Under the pieces are notes generated by a model, which ran no database searches, was not told the DNA's origin, and was given only the letters and a program-made list of their open reading frames with translations. A stretch of DNA of 64,000 nt from Mytilus trossulus (lineage: Eukaryota; Mollusca; Bivalvia; Mytilida; Mytilidae), in contig NC_086373.1 of NCBI RefSeq assembly GCF_036588685.1, positions 54,319,164 through 54,383,163 on the forward strand, given 5' to 3'. Both the position numbers and the translations under genes were made by a program. This document shows, piece after piece, positions 1-10,831 of this stretch. The number at the start of each line of letters is the position of its first letter. Within the stretch, counting starts at the first letter, position 1.

Positions 1-2465
1 AGGAAACACATCAAATATAAGAGGAGAACAACGACAAAATAGAAACAACGAGAACGAACTGTGCCCATCTCCTTGTCGATCTGTTCTTATTTATTTTCAT
101 ATGATAATTAGTCGCAGTTCCTTCAGACAGTTGTCAAAACCAAGAAGAAAAAAAAAAGCTTGATAATTTAATTTCACATACAGATATATTGCACGATAAT
201 GTTCTTTCCATTAGCAATTCAAACTTTTCTGATTGGGTCCCTTTAACATATCCTCTAAAACAAGAAGTTTAAGAAAACCCAGACAAGACTTACCTCTGTC
301 TTTAAAAAGACTTTAAACAAAAAAATACTGTATTCATGGTAACATTTTGTCTCAAACTCTGTTTATAAATGAGAAAAACGAATTATAGTTGTATATTTCT
401 GTAAGATAGAAAGTGGATTACACAAGAATTGTATTACTATAACTTCGTAACATAGAGCAACGACCATCAATTTTCTCGAACTTTATACCATGCAATCCTT
501 TGGTTTTGAGATTCAAAATAAGTTATGATTGTCAGTCAATTAGACCGCTATATCTATTTCAGATAATTATGGGAAAATTACAGTAAGGTCGCCGAACGAT
601 CTTTAACAATGAGCTAAACCCATTCAAGATTCAAAGTTTTATTTAGAGTCGATATTCAATAAACTACATAACACAAGCTTTAGTGAGCTTTTCAAATCGA
701 CTTTATAACAAAATATAATACACACACACACAGTACAATACAAAAACACAAAAATTATGAAAACAACACAATTGTAAACATATAATGCATAGTAAGATAC
801 CATAAATGACATATATAAGTTAAAAGCATATAGAAAGCGACAAAAGACCCAGCGAATTCACAATTCAAAAGATAAAAATAACGGCCTTGTCAAGATTTAA
901 GTTAAGAAAAACGATAATGGAAAACTGGACCACAATGTATTAGCTTGCAGCAGCAACCGTCATAAAGAATGTGACGGGGACGGGTTAAACTGTAAATCAG
1001 CGCTCAACTCTCACTCTATTCTGCATGCAAGAGACAGTGGTATTACAGCATAACATTAGACTAACGTGGCATGTTGGTGATTCAGAGTCAGGTGTCATGA
1101 AATACCGGTATACGTGATTTCATATTGAACATGTATTATTCTTCCTTCGATCATATTTGTTATCGGTCAGCTCTTAGAGGTAATTTTAAGTGATTGTTTC
1201 ATAGGTGTACTGAAAAGAATGTTTTCCTTTTGAACCCTCGCGTTGTATATATCTTCACACAGTTGTATTTGGTCTTGATCAAATGGTTCGTGCATGCAAT
1301 TACAGCTTACCTCGATCCAATAAGACTGTAGTTGGACATAACACATGTTCAATTTGAAAACACCTATCAGTAAAGTATCACTATGATGAAAGTTTCCTTA
1401 TGAAACAAAACCCATATCAGAAAAGCAGCAATTATAGTTGCTGTTTATATATGATGCATTCGAAGTCTGCTTGGATACAAGTCTGCATTAAGATTGGCGA
1501 ATCTAACGGTACAATATCAAAATACCAGGAATACGGAGATGTGGAATTATTGCCAATGAGACAGCTATATATCTCTGCACCAGAGTTCAAATCAATTTAA
1601 AGTGGATGTAAGCACGTATAAGCAACCATACTGCCTATTAGTTTCTGTTAAATGCCTTGGACCAAGTTTTTGTTTAAATCTACCATAACATGTGGTATGA
1701 GAAACTTTCTTTTAACATGTAATATTTTGATAGGTCAAACCACAAAGTAGCCACTCTAAAATAAGCCACTCACATACCAGGATCATCATGCCACCTTGCA
1801 TGATTTGGAATATTTATTTTTAGAGATTTGGATAAGGAAACCAATTTTAAAGACCACAGTTCCATGCAGTTATATCAGTAAACCCTGAAGCATTAAAAAG
1901 TTCATTTTATTTTCTATTGCAAGGTAAACGAAAATATCAGACAAAATGTATAAAATGATATACAATTAGGTGATGAACATTTTATTCATTATCCTGATGA
2001 TCTAAAAAATAGTTTTTCCACTTCCTTTAGACATGTTAGAATTATTTGCTTTTTTTTTTTTTATTATTAAAAGTTCATTAATTAGAACTGAGGACAGAGG
2101 TCGTATTGTAACATGTAACTATCGAATATTGTAATATCGTAAATTTATCACTTATGTTTTTCGGGTCTAATGGATTAACTTTCGTATAGTATTTTGTTTT
2201 TATTTTAATTTGTACTTGTATTGCCACAAACATTGTAAATAATTAATGACAATTAATGAAATTATTATTAACTGAAATATCAGCTGATTCTTGCAAAAAA
2301 ATAATTAAACAAGGAACGCCAAGATATACATTTCTGACTTCTTTTACCAACTACAAGTGTAACTAAGGATCGATAAACAGTTTGAAACAGTAAATAGATA
2401 ATGTATATATAAAATCAATATGAAACTATTCTCCGTGAGAACATCAAGTTCTAGATAATGACATG
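1..2465. other. No gene recognised; AT-rich flank of the retrotransposon
   Basis: Both strands were read and no exon with a recognisable protein was found. The only open frames are about 60 codons, with no splice-supported extension. A short CA microsatellite lies near 721-731 and a poly-T run near 2050. The retrotransposon inserted immediately after 2465, so this stretch was originally contiguous with the DNA upstream of G6PD. It could contain G6PD promoter or a 5' untranslated exon, but nothing in the sequence proves that. Confidence 0.5.
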
Positions 2466-2670
2466 TGTAACGATATCGCCTCGTCTTAATAATATAAGTG
2501 TTGGGGTTGCGACTAGCTCATGAACAAAACACATCTTACGTCAACGACATTTAATAAAAGAGAGAGAGTAAAACAAAAAGGCGTTTCCGGACATCACTTG
2601 TACAATTCCGTAAAACATATAAAACTGAATTACACATATATAAAACATATATATATCTAAATATATAACA
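2466..2670 (-). repeat. 3' LTR of the retrotransposon
   Basis: Identical to the 205-bp copy at 10832-11036. It abuts the CATG target duplication at 2462-2465 and a G-rich purine tract on the inner side. On the minus strand, the inverse of the motif TTTAATAAAAGAG at about 2556 does not give an AATAAA signal, so the polyadenylation signal is not assigned. Confidence 0.95.
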
Positions 2671-2680
2671 TCCCCCGGCA
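2671..2680 (-). other. Putative polypurine tract
   Basis: Immediately before the 3' LTR the minus strand reads TGCCGGGGGA. This short G-rich stretch is in the position where plus-strand DNA synthesis is primed. It is short and contains two Cs, so the exact primer limits are uncertain. Confidence 0.55.
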
Positions 2681-4132
2681 GAAAGAAAATTCCCAATGAA
2701 TTTTTGCATATATGGAATTCAGATTCACAATCAAATAAAAAAATACATGATCAATATTACAACACTATCTTTCTAACTTTCAAAATATTCAAAATTCTCT
2801 ATCTTTCAAAATATATCTTAACGAACAAGTAGCTGGTATGGATAACTTGGTGGAATAAGCATCTTGGAACAAATTGCGGAGTACTACATGTATAAAAATA
2901 TCTTGCTCGTCATGAACGTGACAGTTAAATATCATATGATATAAAATACTATGAAATCACCAGAGTCCTTACTCTTATTTTGTAGATAAATGCTAAACGT
3001 GATAAAATATGCACACTTTCAAAGAGTCTCACACAAAAATACAATTCAAGCTCAGCTCATAAAACTCTCATGCACTCTGAATTTCTCGTGAACCATACTA
3101 CTCACAGCAATACTACTCAGGTTATTCGTGATTAACATATAAAAGTCATTGACAGATATTCATACAATCTCATTTGGTTATCTATGCCTTACTATTCCAA
3201 TTTCCATGTTTTGGGGTTATTAAACTTATTTCATAAACAATCAGCACTACAGAAAAAACAATGTTCATTTCATAAAATAAAGTGTAGTTTCCTTTATAAA
3301 GTTTTGACAATTCGATTAAGTCTTTAACTAATCCTTGCAACTTTCGAACTTATAAAATTACATACAAATACGATAGTCATAATTCTAAATTCAAAACGGA
3401 GAGTGAAAAACAACAAGTAAATCCTCTAGCTACATGTTCTAAAGTCAATGAATTTGCCTTTCAAAAGTAATTTAGGCTAACTGCCCTTAAAGTCTAATAA
3501 AAGCTTCAATACAAAACAAAAACATGTTAATCAATCAAACAATATTATTCATGTTATCAATAATGAATACAAAATACGATATTTCAATAATCATATTTAA
3601 GTAGCAAAAATGTAAGTGATGCCGGAATCATATATAATAAACACATCAATGCATAAAAATACAAAATACAATAGGGAACATGCAATAAATGTTCATATTA
3701 ATCTTTCTCTTTTGCCTCTTGGTCTTCATTTACGGATATCCCGTAAACGGATATCTTACTATGAGATAAATCTCACAAGTAAGTTTGCGGTAGAATAAAA
3801 TACAGACGGCACTAAAAATATCACACAGATCCTTGACGAATTATGAATATCATGAGTTGATGTTCCAAATTTCGATAAATGTTACGTTGTACATAGCTAC
3901 TTAATTAAATTGTCATGAGATAAATCTCACAGACAAATAGTAACTTGTGAATATATAGTTATATTGCGCATGTAGTCATGAGAAAACTCTCACAGACAAA
4001 TAGTCTACTTGTGAATATATATTATATATTTACCGTGAGTTGTTTCGCGCATGTACTCATGAGATAAATCTAACGAGTATATAAATGGTGGACGCTAATT
4101 AAATAAAGATGATGTTATGACAATAAAAATGT
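2671..4132 (-). other. 3' non-coding region of the retrotransposon
   Basis: About 1.46 kb between the pol stop and the 3' LTR with no credible ORF, so no envelope gene. At 3905-4085 there are three imperfect tandem units, each starting with a TGAGA-N4-TCTCA palindrome (3916-3929, 3979-3992, 4060-4073). The first two are followed by ACAGACAAATAG and TTGTGAATATAT. A fourth palindrome lies at 3762-3775. The presence of the same motif at both ends of the element suggests a cis-acting RNA or protein-binding role. Confidence 0.6.
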
Positions 4133-7100
4133 TTAAATTTTTGGCGGAGGTCGAGATTTTAATTTGGCCTTGGCTTTCGGTCCAAGCTGATGTTCTTGAA
4201 GCCACATAGCGTGTTGGGCTGGTTCACCAACTATATGAGCAAGATACGCTCTTTTTCCATTCATTATTTTGTGCGCTAGGAATCTTTTCACTTTTAACTG
4301 ACTTGCAGACTTGGAATCGCTAGATACGTCAACCTCACTAAAATGAATGAAATTATTATCTTTGAACCTAGCGGGTAATTTCTTAGTGCGCTTTGGGCGA
4401 GACATGGTTGTACTATTTTCAACAATCAAAATATTGTCTGATTGGCTTGTATTATCAGATAAATTGTCATAATTGGTGTTTTGGTTTTCCTGAACAGGCG
4501 TATTATCCTCATTCATAGATGTATAATCTTGCACTTCAACATCGTCTAGTTTCGTATGAACAGGGTCCATAAAATATTTTGACGGATTTGGTTTTCTCAC
4601 ATACGCAGATTTCAGTCTATTGATATGCACTGGCTGTGATAATATTTTGTTCGTGTTTGGGTCCTTTAAGGTGTACATATGAGGACTATTTACTCTTGAG
4701 ATCACATATGGACCTGCAAATCTATTCTTAAATTTTTGTCCTGACCCGGTTGGTTCTTTCGACAAATAAACATAGTCGTTTTCATTAAATGAAATATTTG
4801 GTATTTTGTCCTTATTTACTCGGTCAACCATTTTAACTTGTGAATTAATAGCATTTTTTTCGACTTCAGTACGTATAAGGTTCAACTTTTCACATTGCTG
4901 TTTGAGATACGCATGACAATCTTTAGGTACAGACGAAAAGTCTGTGTCCTTAATATGCAAAGACAACGGAAATTGGGGTCTTTTCCCATACACTATTTCA
5001 AAAGGCGAAAATCCAACACTTTGGTTTGGCGTATTGTTCATCGAAAATACTATTCCCGGTAAAACATCCTCCCATGGTTTTCCTTTTACAATAAACGGTG
5101 TTAGTCTTTCCGATAAAGTTCTGTGAGGTCTCTCACATGCTCCCAAACAATGATGAGCGAAGCTAGGGGTATATTCCTGAATAATATCCAATAAACGACA
5201 AACTTCTCGGAAACATTTACCAATAAATTCCGATCCTTGATCACTAACGATAGTTCGACAAACTCCAAATTGCGTGACTAATTTAAAAAGAGCATTTCCG
5301 ACTGTTAACGGATCAGTGTTAGGTATCGGCTCTGCAAACATGTATTTACTAAATAAGTCAATTGCAGTAAAAATGTAAGAATTGCCACTTCGAGAGACGG
5401 GGACGGGTCCATATTGAAGGTCCATTTCCCAAACTTCAAATGGTGCACACGGCGTAGGAAATGATGTAATGGACGCTTTTGATTTTAGTGTGGTATTTTT
5501 CCTGCTTTGACATTCATGACATGAACGAATATAATCAGTTACTTTTTCACTCAAATTCGGAAAATAGTACTGTTCTTGGATTAAATCAAGAGTATTTTGT
5601 ATACCACAATGTCCACCTAATGTCGAATCATGATGTAATGCAATTATTGTTTTCAGTGAAATTTCCGGGACAACTAGCTGAAAATTATTCATTGTTTTTG
5701 CACGCACTGATTTCCTATTTCGTGTATGAAATAATATTCCATTGATCAAGTGAAAATTTGGTATTAATAAAAGAAGTCTGCGGGCCTCTTTCTGCAGCTT
5801 TGGTAGTTTGTTTCTTTCAAGATACTGAATTAACGGGCTGCAGTTTGTGTCATTGCGCTGCAATTCATGTATCGACTCTATACTAAATCCCTTTTCCCTA
5901 AAAATGTCAATCGATTTCAAAATATTTACATTTGGATCACTATCAATACCAGTATCAGAGTCTCGTTTGTTGGTATAATTGTTCGTGATTTCATTTTCAC
6001 TAATGTAAGTAACCTGCGTTTCATTAACGTCAGTCGTTTGCTCAAATATTTTGTCTAAATCCTGTACATTATCACTTGCAGTGCTTTGATTAAATATTTT
6101 GTCTGACTTTTCATTTTGAGAACTTTCAGTGCTTTGATTGAAAAATGTTGCATCACATTGAGAAGTAGCACTATCAGTACTTTGATCAAATATTTGATTC
6201 GATTTTGGTAAATTAGTCGACTGAGTGATTTGTTGATAAACTTTTTCAAACTGGTTCAACTGATCAGAAATCGATATTTGACTATGCTTTGAGTCACAAT
6301 CTGTCAGTTTATTCAAAGGTTCTGATTTTTTCACTACGTTATATTTCTTTCGTGGGTAAAGTTGTAACGTTTTTCGCGGTTTACGTTTCTTTGCTACACG
6401 TGCCAACTGTTGATCAATGTCTTCAGTGTCGGCATCATATTCATTTTGTGGCTGTAATAATACATTTTTGCGTGGAACACTATTATCGACGGTGTACATC
6501 GGAACTGTCAAAGACATACCAATATTGTTCACTTGTAAATTTTTACTGTCGCTAGTATCCGAGTCATGTAATAAAGTGGTCAATTGAATACCTCCTGGAA
6601 CAATTATTTGACCTGTATTTTCCGGTTCATATGGGAAGTACGGATCTTGCTCGTCTGGACTTTCGAAGGCGTTACTAGTCTCTTGCGTGCATCGTGACAA
6701 AGCATCCGGAACTTGCATTTCCCTCGCAGGTTTGTATTGAATTTCAAAATTATATTGCTGCAAAATAGCAATCCATCGCTCATAAATGGCGCCTTTCAGT
6801 TGGTTGCTAAATAGCGGTTTCAATGCTTGGTGGTCGCATTCTATAACAAAAGGCTTTGTTCGTAGGTATGATGAACATTCTAAAACGGCGGTAACCATGC
6901 CAAGTAATTCTAGCTTTGTTGGGCCATATGATTTCTGCCATTTACTAAGTGCTTTAGATCCGAATCGTATAACACGAATCTCATCAGTTTCGCTCATTTT
7001 CTGATATAGCACGTAACCAATCCCCTTACAACAAGAGTCTACAGCAAGTCTAAATGGTAAATTGAAGTTTGGAAAGGCCAGAATAGGAGAATCTAGCAGA

Positions 7101-9058
7101 AGTGATTTAACATTCTGAAATGCACGTTGTTGTTCATCGGTCCAGCTAAAACGTTCATATTTCTTTAAAAGTCTCGTCAGAGGTTCCATTTCAGCACTGA
7201 AATTTTTTATGTATTTCCGAAACCAATTAAATAAACCAACAAGGCGGCGCAACTCTTTCACATTTTTTGGTATAGGATAATCAACGATGGCCTGAACACG
7301 GTCCGGTGGCGGCTCAATTCCTTTATTTGAAATTTTATGACCTAAGTATATACAAGAGTTCTGAGCAAAGCTACACTTTTTGGGTCCCAGCTTTAAACCA
7401 GCATTCGAAAGTCTCTGAAAAACGTTCCGTAAATCTTCAATATGCTGATCGAATGTTTCGGATGCAATAAGGATATCGTCAAGATAGCACAAACATGATT
7501 TAAAAGTTAATCCTTTAAGTACTTTATCCATCAACAGTTGAAAAGATGCTGGGGATGAGCTCAGTCCCATCGGTAATCTTAAAAATTTGAAAGTACCAAA
7601 ACAGGTATTAAAGGCTGTGTAACGTTGACTGTCTTTTGAAATCGGTAACTGAAAAAATCCAGATGATAAGTCTATTGAAGTTAGAAAATTCGGTGTTTTT
7701 GTAGAAAACGATTCAGTGAGATCTTGTAAATCAGGAATTGAATATGAAAAGTGTTGAGTCATGGAATTTAAATACCTAAAGTCACAACAGAAACGAAATT
7801 TTGACAAACTAGTCTCTTTCGATGAAGCGTTTGCTTTGTCTTTTTGATACGTTCTTTTCGACACAAGTACCACCGGACTTGTAATAGGAACATCTTCTGT
7901 TTCCTCTACTGGTGCAATTACACCTTGTCGCAAAAGTTCATCTAAATGATGTCTTAGAATATCCTTCTTTTCCGGTGTTAAACGATATGAACGTTGGTGT
8001 TTCGGTTTAAAGTCGGGCTTCAAACATATTTGGTGTTGAACAACATTGGTAAAGCCTAAGCCAGGGGTTTCCTCGGTTACAAATAATTCTTTATTAGAAT
8101 GTAAAAATTCAATCAATGTCGATTTCTGTACTTCAGTTAAGTATTCGGGAATATTAAAATAAGACATAAATTTAGAGTCGATCTCAGTATCTTTATTCAC
8201 CGGTTCAGTCGACAATTGAATATTTTGAACAAAATGAGTGTCATTATTTTCACTCAAAGGCATACATACATGATCCTTAGAAAATGGTTCAAGCTCCGCT
8301 AAAATCTGTCCTTTATTCAAATGTACAGTTTCATTAGTAAAATTCAAAATTTTAATCGGGACTTGTTTTTCTCGATTTACTGTCACTACAGCTTTTGATA
8401 TTATGACTCCTCGGTCTTTAGATATTTTGGAAGTACATATACCTTGCATTCCATATTGCACTTTTCCATTTACGTGTCCCCAAATAAGGACTTCTGAATT
8501 CGGAGGTATAGAAGCGGGACTTTGAGTTAAAACCTTGAAATGTTTAGATCTTATGCGACAATCACCAAAGTCAAGAACGATATTCTTGGAATATAAATAA
8601 TTCGTTCCTAAAATTAAAGGATGCGATGTTTGCACTAAAATATATACATGAATCCAGTGCTTTCCTTGAGGCACAGAAATCTTAACCTTAGCAGTTCCAT
8701 AAATTTGCACTGTCTGATTATTCGCCAAAGTAATTTTGTCACTCGTAGCACTGAACTCGGACTTCATTGAATCTGGTATTGAATTAAAAAGTTGCGAAGA
8801 CATGACATTTATTGAACTACCTGTATCAATTAATGCTGAAATTTCCAGATTTGCAATTCGCACAGGCATATACAAAAATTTACTAACAAATGTTGAATCG
8901 TCGTCACTTGTTGATTCAGTTGATTCAGAATAATTTACCGATTTATCAGAAATGTTAACATAGGCAGACTCGTGTACAGAAATTTTATCTACATGCCACC
9001 CCGGGGGTCCTGCCCTGTGAACCCCGGGTTCATCCGGTTTCCCGAACTGTTTACACAC
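4133..9058 (-). CDS. pol: Pol polyprotein (PR-RT-RNaseH-IN with divergent chromodomain-like tail)
   Basis: An open frame of 1,641 codons. The first residues overlap gag and translation should enter by -1 frameshift at 9043-9037, not at the first Met. The aspartic protease shows DTGSS at 78-82. The reverse transcriptase spans roughly 350-600 with YLDD at 525-528. RNase H spans about 665-790 with D673, E717, D742 and D785. A long polar linker at about 800-1040 holds four degenerate copies of an IFxQST motif. Integrase has an HHCC zinc domain (H1143 or H1142, H1150, C1180, C1183) and a catalytic D1213, D1273, E1309 with 35 residues between the last two. A GPY motif is at 1449-1451. The final 50 residues, near 1589-1635, resemble a degenerate chromodomain. 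All catalytic residues looked for are present. Confidence 0.95.
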   Translation of the reverse strand: MCKQFGKPDEPGVHRAGPPGWHVDKISVHESAYVNISDKSVNYSESTESTSDDDSTFVSKFLYMPVRIANLEISALIDTGSSINVMSSQLFNSIPDSMKSEFSATSDKITLANNQTVQIYGTAKVKISVPQGKHWIHVYILVQTSHPLILGTNYLYSKNIVLDFGDCRIRSKHFKVLTQSPASIPPNSEVLIWGHVNGKVQYGMQGICTSKISKDRGVIISKAVVTVNREKQVPIKILNFTNETVHLNKGQILAELEPFSKDHVCMPLSENNDTHFVQNIQLSTEPVNKDTEIDSKFMSYFNIPEYLTEVQKSTLIEFLHSNKELFVTEETPGLGFTNVVQHQICLKPDFKPKHQRSYRLTPEKKDILRHHLDELLRQGVIAPVEETEDVPITSPVVLVSKRTYQKDKANASSKETSLSKFRFCCDFRYLNSMTQHFSYSIPDLQDLTESFSTKTPNFLTSIDLSSGFFQLPISKDSQRYTAFNTCFGTFKFLRLPMGLSSSPASFQLLMDKVLKGLTFKSCLCYLDDILIASETFDQHIEDLRNVFQRLSNAGLKLGPKKCSFAQNSCIYLGHKISNKGIEPPPDRVQAIVDYPIPKNVKELRRLVGLFNWFRKYIKNFSAEMEPLTRLLKKYERFSWTDEQQRAFQNVKSLLLDSPILAFPNFNLPFRLAVDSCCKGIGYVLYQKMSETDEIRVIRFGSKALSKWQKSYGPTKLELLGMVTAVLECSSYLRTKPFVIECDHQALKPLFSNQLKGAIYERWIAILQQYNFEIQYKPAREMQVPDALSRCTQETSNAFESPDEQDPYFPYEPENTGQIIVPGGIQLTTLLHDSDTSDSKNLQVNNIGMSLTVPMYTVDNSVPRKNVLLQPQNEYDADTEDIDQQLARVAKKRKPRKTLQLYPRKKYNVVKKSEPLNKLTDCDSKHSQISISDQLNQFEKVYQQITQSTNLPKSNQIFDQSTDSATSQCDATFFNQSTESSQNEKSDKIFNQSTASDNVQDLDKIFEQTTDVNETQVTYISENEITNNYTNKRDSDTGIDSDPNVNILKSIDIFREKGFSIESIHELQRNDTNCSPLIQYLERNKLPKLQKEARRLLLLIPNFHLINGILFHTRNRKSVRAKTMNNFQLVVPEISLKTIIALHHDSTLGGHCGIQNTLDLIQEQYYFPNLSEKVTDYIRSCHECQSRKNTTLKSKASITSFPTPCAPFEVWEMDLQYGPVPVSRSGNSYIFTAIDLFSKYMFAEPIPNTDPLTVGNALFKLVTQFGVCRTIVSDQGSEFIGKCFREVCRLLDIIQEYTPSFAHHCLGACERPHRTLSERLTPFIVKGKPWEDVLPGIVFSMNNTPNQSVGFSPFEIVYGKRPQFPLSLHIKDTDFSSVPKDCHAYLKQQCEKLNLIRTEVEKNAINSQVKMVDRVNKDKIPNISFNENDYVYLSKEPTGSGQKFKNRFAGPYVISRVNSPHMYTLKDPNTNKILSQPVHINRLKSAYVRKPNPSKYFMDPVHTKLDDVEVQDYTSMNEDNTPVQENQNTNYDNLSDNTSQSDNILIVENSTTMSRPKRTKKLPARFKDNNFIHFSEVDVSSDSKSASQLKVKRFLAHKIMNGKRAYLAHIVGEPAQHAMWLQEHQLGPKAKAKLKSRPPPKI

Positions 9059-10245
9059 TGTGGACTCTTATGGCCCGTTTGTCCACAAATATGACATATA
9101 AAAGAGAAATCTATATTACCCTGTTCATTCCAATTGCAAGCACGCGCAAAGTGTCCAGGCGCATGACATTTACGGCACAAACCACGGTCAGATTGATATA
9201 CCTGACGATCTCGATTTCGTGAACGAGAAAAATTATCATTTCCTTGTACATCACGAGTATTGTCTTTTTGCTGAGAAAAATTGGTTGCAAGTTTTGATAC
9301 GGCTTGAGTTAGGCTGTTTATTTGACCTTGTAATTCACTCACCACATCAGTGTTATAATTGTTTACATCTTTCGCCACAGTGGGTATCCTATTGGCAGAT
9401 TTACTAACAGCAGCTACATGTAGTGCATCGTCCTTTCGATAACCGTAAGCTTCGCCCATTTTGGCAGCTGCTAGGCAATTCGCGCTATCACTATGTTGAC
9501 CTGCCCTAACAAAAAAGGCGAGTTGATCAGGCAAACCCTTTATAAATCTAATCAATATTTCGTGATCACTTTTGTGCAAAATTGTTGCTTTTTCAAGTAG
9601 TTGAGCGTAAAAATCATCAATTGATTGACCTTTTGAAAGTGTTAATGTTTCAAATATTTCACCTTCAAGAAGTATAGTTGGACTTCGAAAATCAATATCA
9701 ATATACTGCTTCTTGTAAACCTGTTCAAAAGTTTGCCATACTTGCTTATTGTCGGTTGGAAGAGTATTGAACCAAGTAAGAGCTGGGCCACAAAGGTGTA
9801 AATGAAAAGCGGCAATTTTTCTAGCATCCTCCTCCGGTACTATATGATGTAACACGGCATAGGACTCAAACTCACTCAAAAACTGAAATGCATTTTCATG
9901 TGGGTATCCCCCAAATTTACGGCAATTGGCTAACTTTTCCATTTTGTGAAAAGAATTATGTTTGAAATTTAATGTGGAAGGTTGAACGTCGTCGTCAAGT
10001 GTTGGAGAAACTACGGTATTTGGCGTACTAGAATTGGTAAATTCTGAGGTTTGAAATTGATCAAATGCTGTCAAGACAGGAGTAGCTGGCGTCTCTACAT
10101 TTAGCAAACTGAACGAAGTATTTAATTGTAGTGGAGAAGCCGATGGTTGCAATAAATAGCCAATATCGGGTTCTAAGTCATCTGTTATTTGGTTATGTAA
10201 TAGAAAATCGTCTGTAAATACAGACTCGTTGTCAGATTCCGACAT
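8989..10245 (-). CDS. gag: Gag protein of Ty3/gypsy element
   Basis: A 418-residue structural protein that would assemble the cytoplasmic particle and package element RNA. Residues 1-100 are acidic and Ser/Thr-rich. Residues about 105-275 are a capsid-like helical region of the retrotransposon gag type. A basic, Gln-rich linker follows. Two CCHC zinc knuckles of spacing CX2CX4HX4C lie at residues 357-370 (CRKCHAPGHFARAC) and 384-397 (CHICGQTGHKSPQC). The ATG at 10245 follows a 586-bp leader after the LTR. The last 70 bp overlap the pol frame. The heptamer GGGAAAC at 9043-9037 lies in the gag frame as G GGA AAC, so a fraction of ribosomes should slip -1 into pol. The frame is fully open. Confidence 0.93.
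   Translation of the reverse strand: MSESDNESVFTDDFLLHNQITDDLEPDIGYLLQPSASPLQLNTSFSLLNVETPATPVLTAFDQFQTSEFTNSSTPNTVVSPTLDDDVQPSTLNFKHNSFHKMEKLANCRKFGGYPHENAFQFLSEFESYAVLHHIVPEEDARKIAAFHLHLCGPALTWFNTLPTDNKQVWQTFEQVYKKQYIDIDFRSPTILLEGEIFETLTLSKGQSIDDFYAQLLEKATILHKSDHEILIRFIKGLPDQLAFFVRAGQHSDSANCLAAAKMGEAYGYRKDDALHVAAVSKSANRIPTVAKDVNNYNTDVVSELQGQINSLTQAVSKLATNFSQQKDNTRDVQGNDNFSRSRNRDRQVYQSDRGLCRKCHAPGHFARACNWNEQGNIDFSFICHICGQTGHKSPQCVNSSGNRMNPGFTGQDPRGGM
9037..9043 (-). promoter_or_regulatory. -1 ribosomal frameshift site GGGAAAC
   Basis: On the minus strand the heptamer GGGAAAC fits X XXY YYZ and is correctly phased in gag (G GGA AAC). A -1 slip gives GGG AAA and continues in the pol frame without a stop. 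Five bases later comes a self-complementary GC-rich stretch (GAACCCGGGGTTC, then CCCCCGGGG) that could form the usual downstream hairpin or pseudoknot. The element's frame relationship (pol is -1 to gag) agrees exactly. Confidence 0.85.
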
Positions 10246-10831
10246 TTACCAAATAAAAATACAATGTTTAAAACAGTTTTATATATATATATCACACGGA
10301 AAAATCAGTAATGAGAAAAATCTCACATACTGTACGCTCAGCTGTACGTAGACGAGCAGAAATGAGATAAATCTCACATTCTACATAAATGGAAATAAAT
10401 ACAGGCAATACATACTATAATAAATCTTTATTTTTGCAATCTCATATTATTCCAAGTAATTCCGTCTATACAAGACCATATATATTTGAATATACCCACG
10501 GATGTCCCTGATGTTTTCTGACACGGGGAAGAATCATCTATGTATAAATGGCGATCCAATGTTTTAAAATAAATATCTCTATGTTTGTTTGTATATATAG
10601 TTTTAAAATGAATATTTGTTCGAATAATTCACTGGTCTAAATGCTCTCGTAATGTATCTGTATTGACAAATCAACCACGTGTGTCGTCCTCGTGTGTGGG
10701 GTCTACATATATGATATACACGGACGTAACATTTTCAGAAAATAAATAAATATGTGTCGAAAACTGCATAAATGTTCTTAAAAATTCAGTAAAACGTCTC
10801 TATATGTACTCTTTTTAGGGTCACTCCACCA
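10246..10831 (-). other. 5' leader of the retrotransposon with palindromic motifs
   Basis: The non-coding stretch between the 5' LTR and gag. It carries two copies of a TGAGA-N4-TCTCA mini-palindrome at 10312-10325 and 10363-10376. The same motif recurs in the 3' non-coding region of the element. No open frame of note is present. Confidence 0.6.
10814..10831 (-). other. Putative primer binding site
   Basis: Directly inside the 5' LTR the minus strand reads TGGTGGAGTGACCC. It begins with the TGG expected for annealing to a tRNA 3' CCA. I could not match the rest to a specific tRNA from memory, so the primer tRNA is left open. Confidence 0.6.

Noticed and set aside
2671..4132. Envelope gene in the retrotransposon
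   Set aside because: No open frame above about 60 codons in element orientation and no membrane-protein features; the region is repetitive and non-coding.
5479..5745. 88-codon and similar plus-strand frames across pol
   Set aside because: They lie antisense to the intact, domain-bearing pol frame and resemble nothing.
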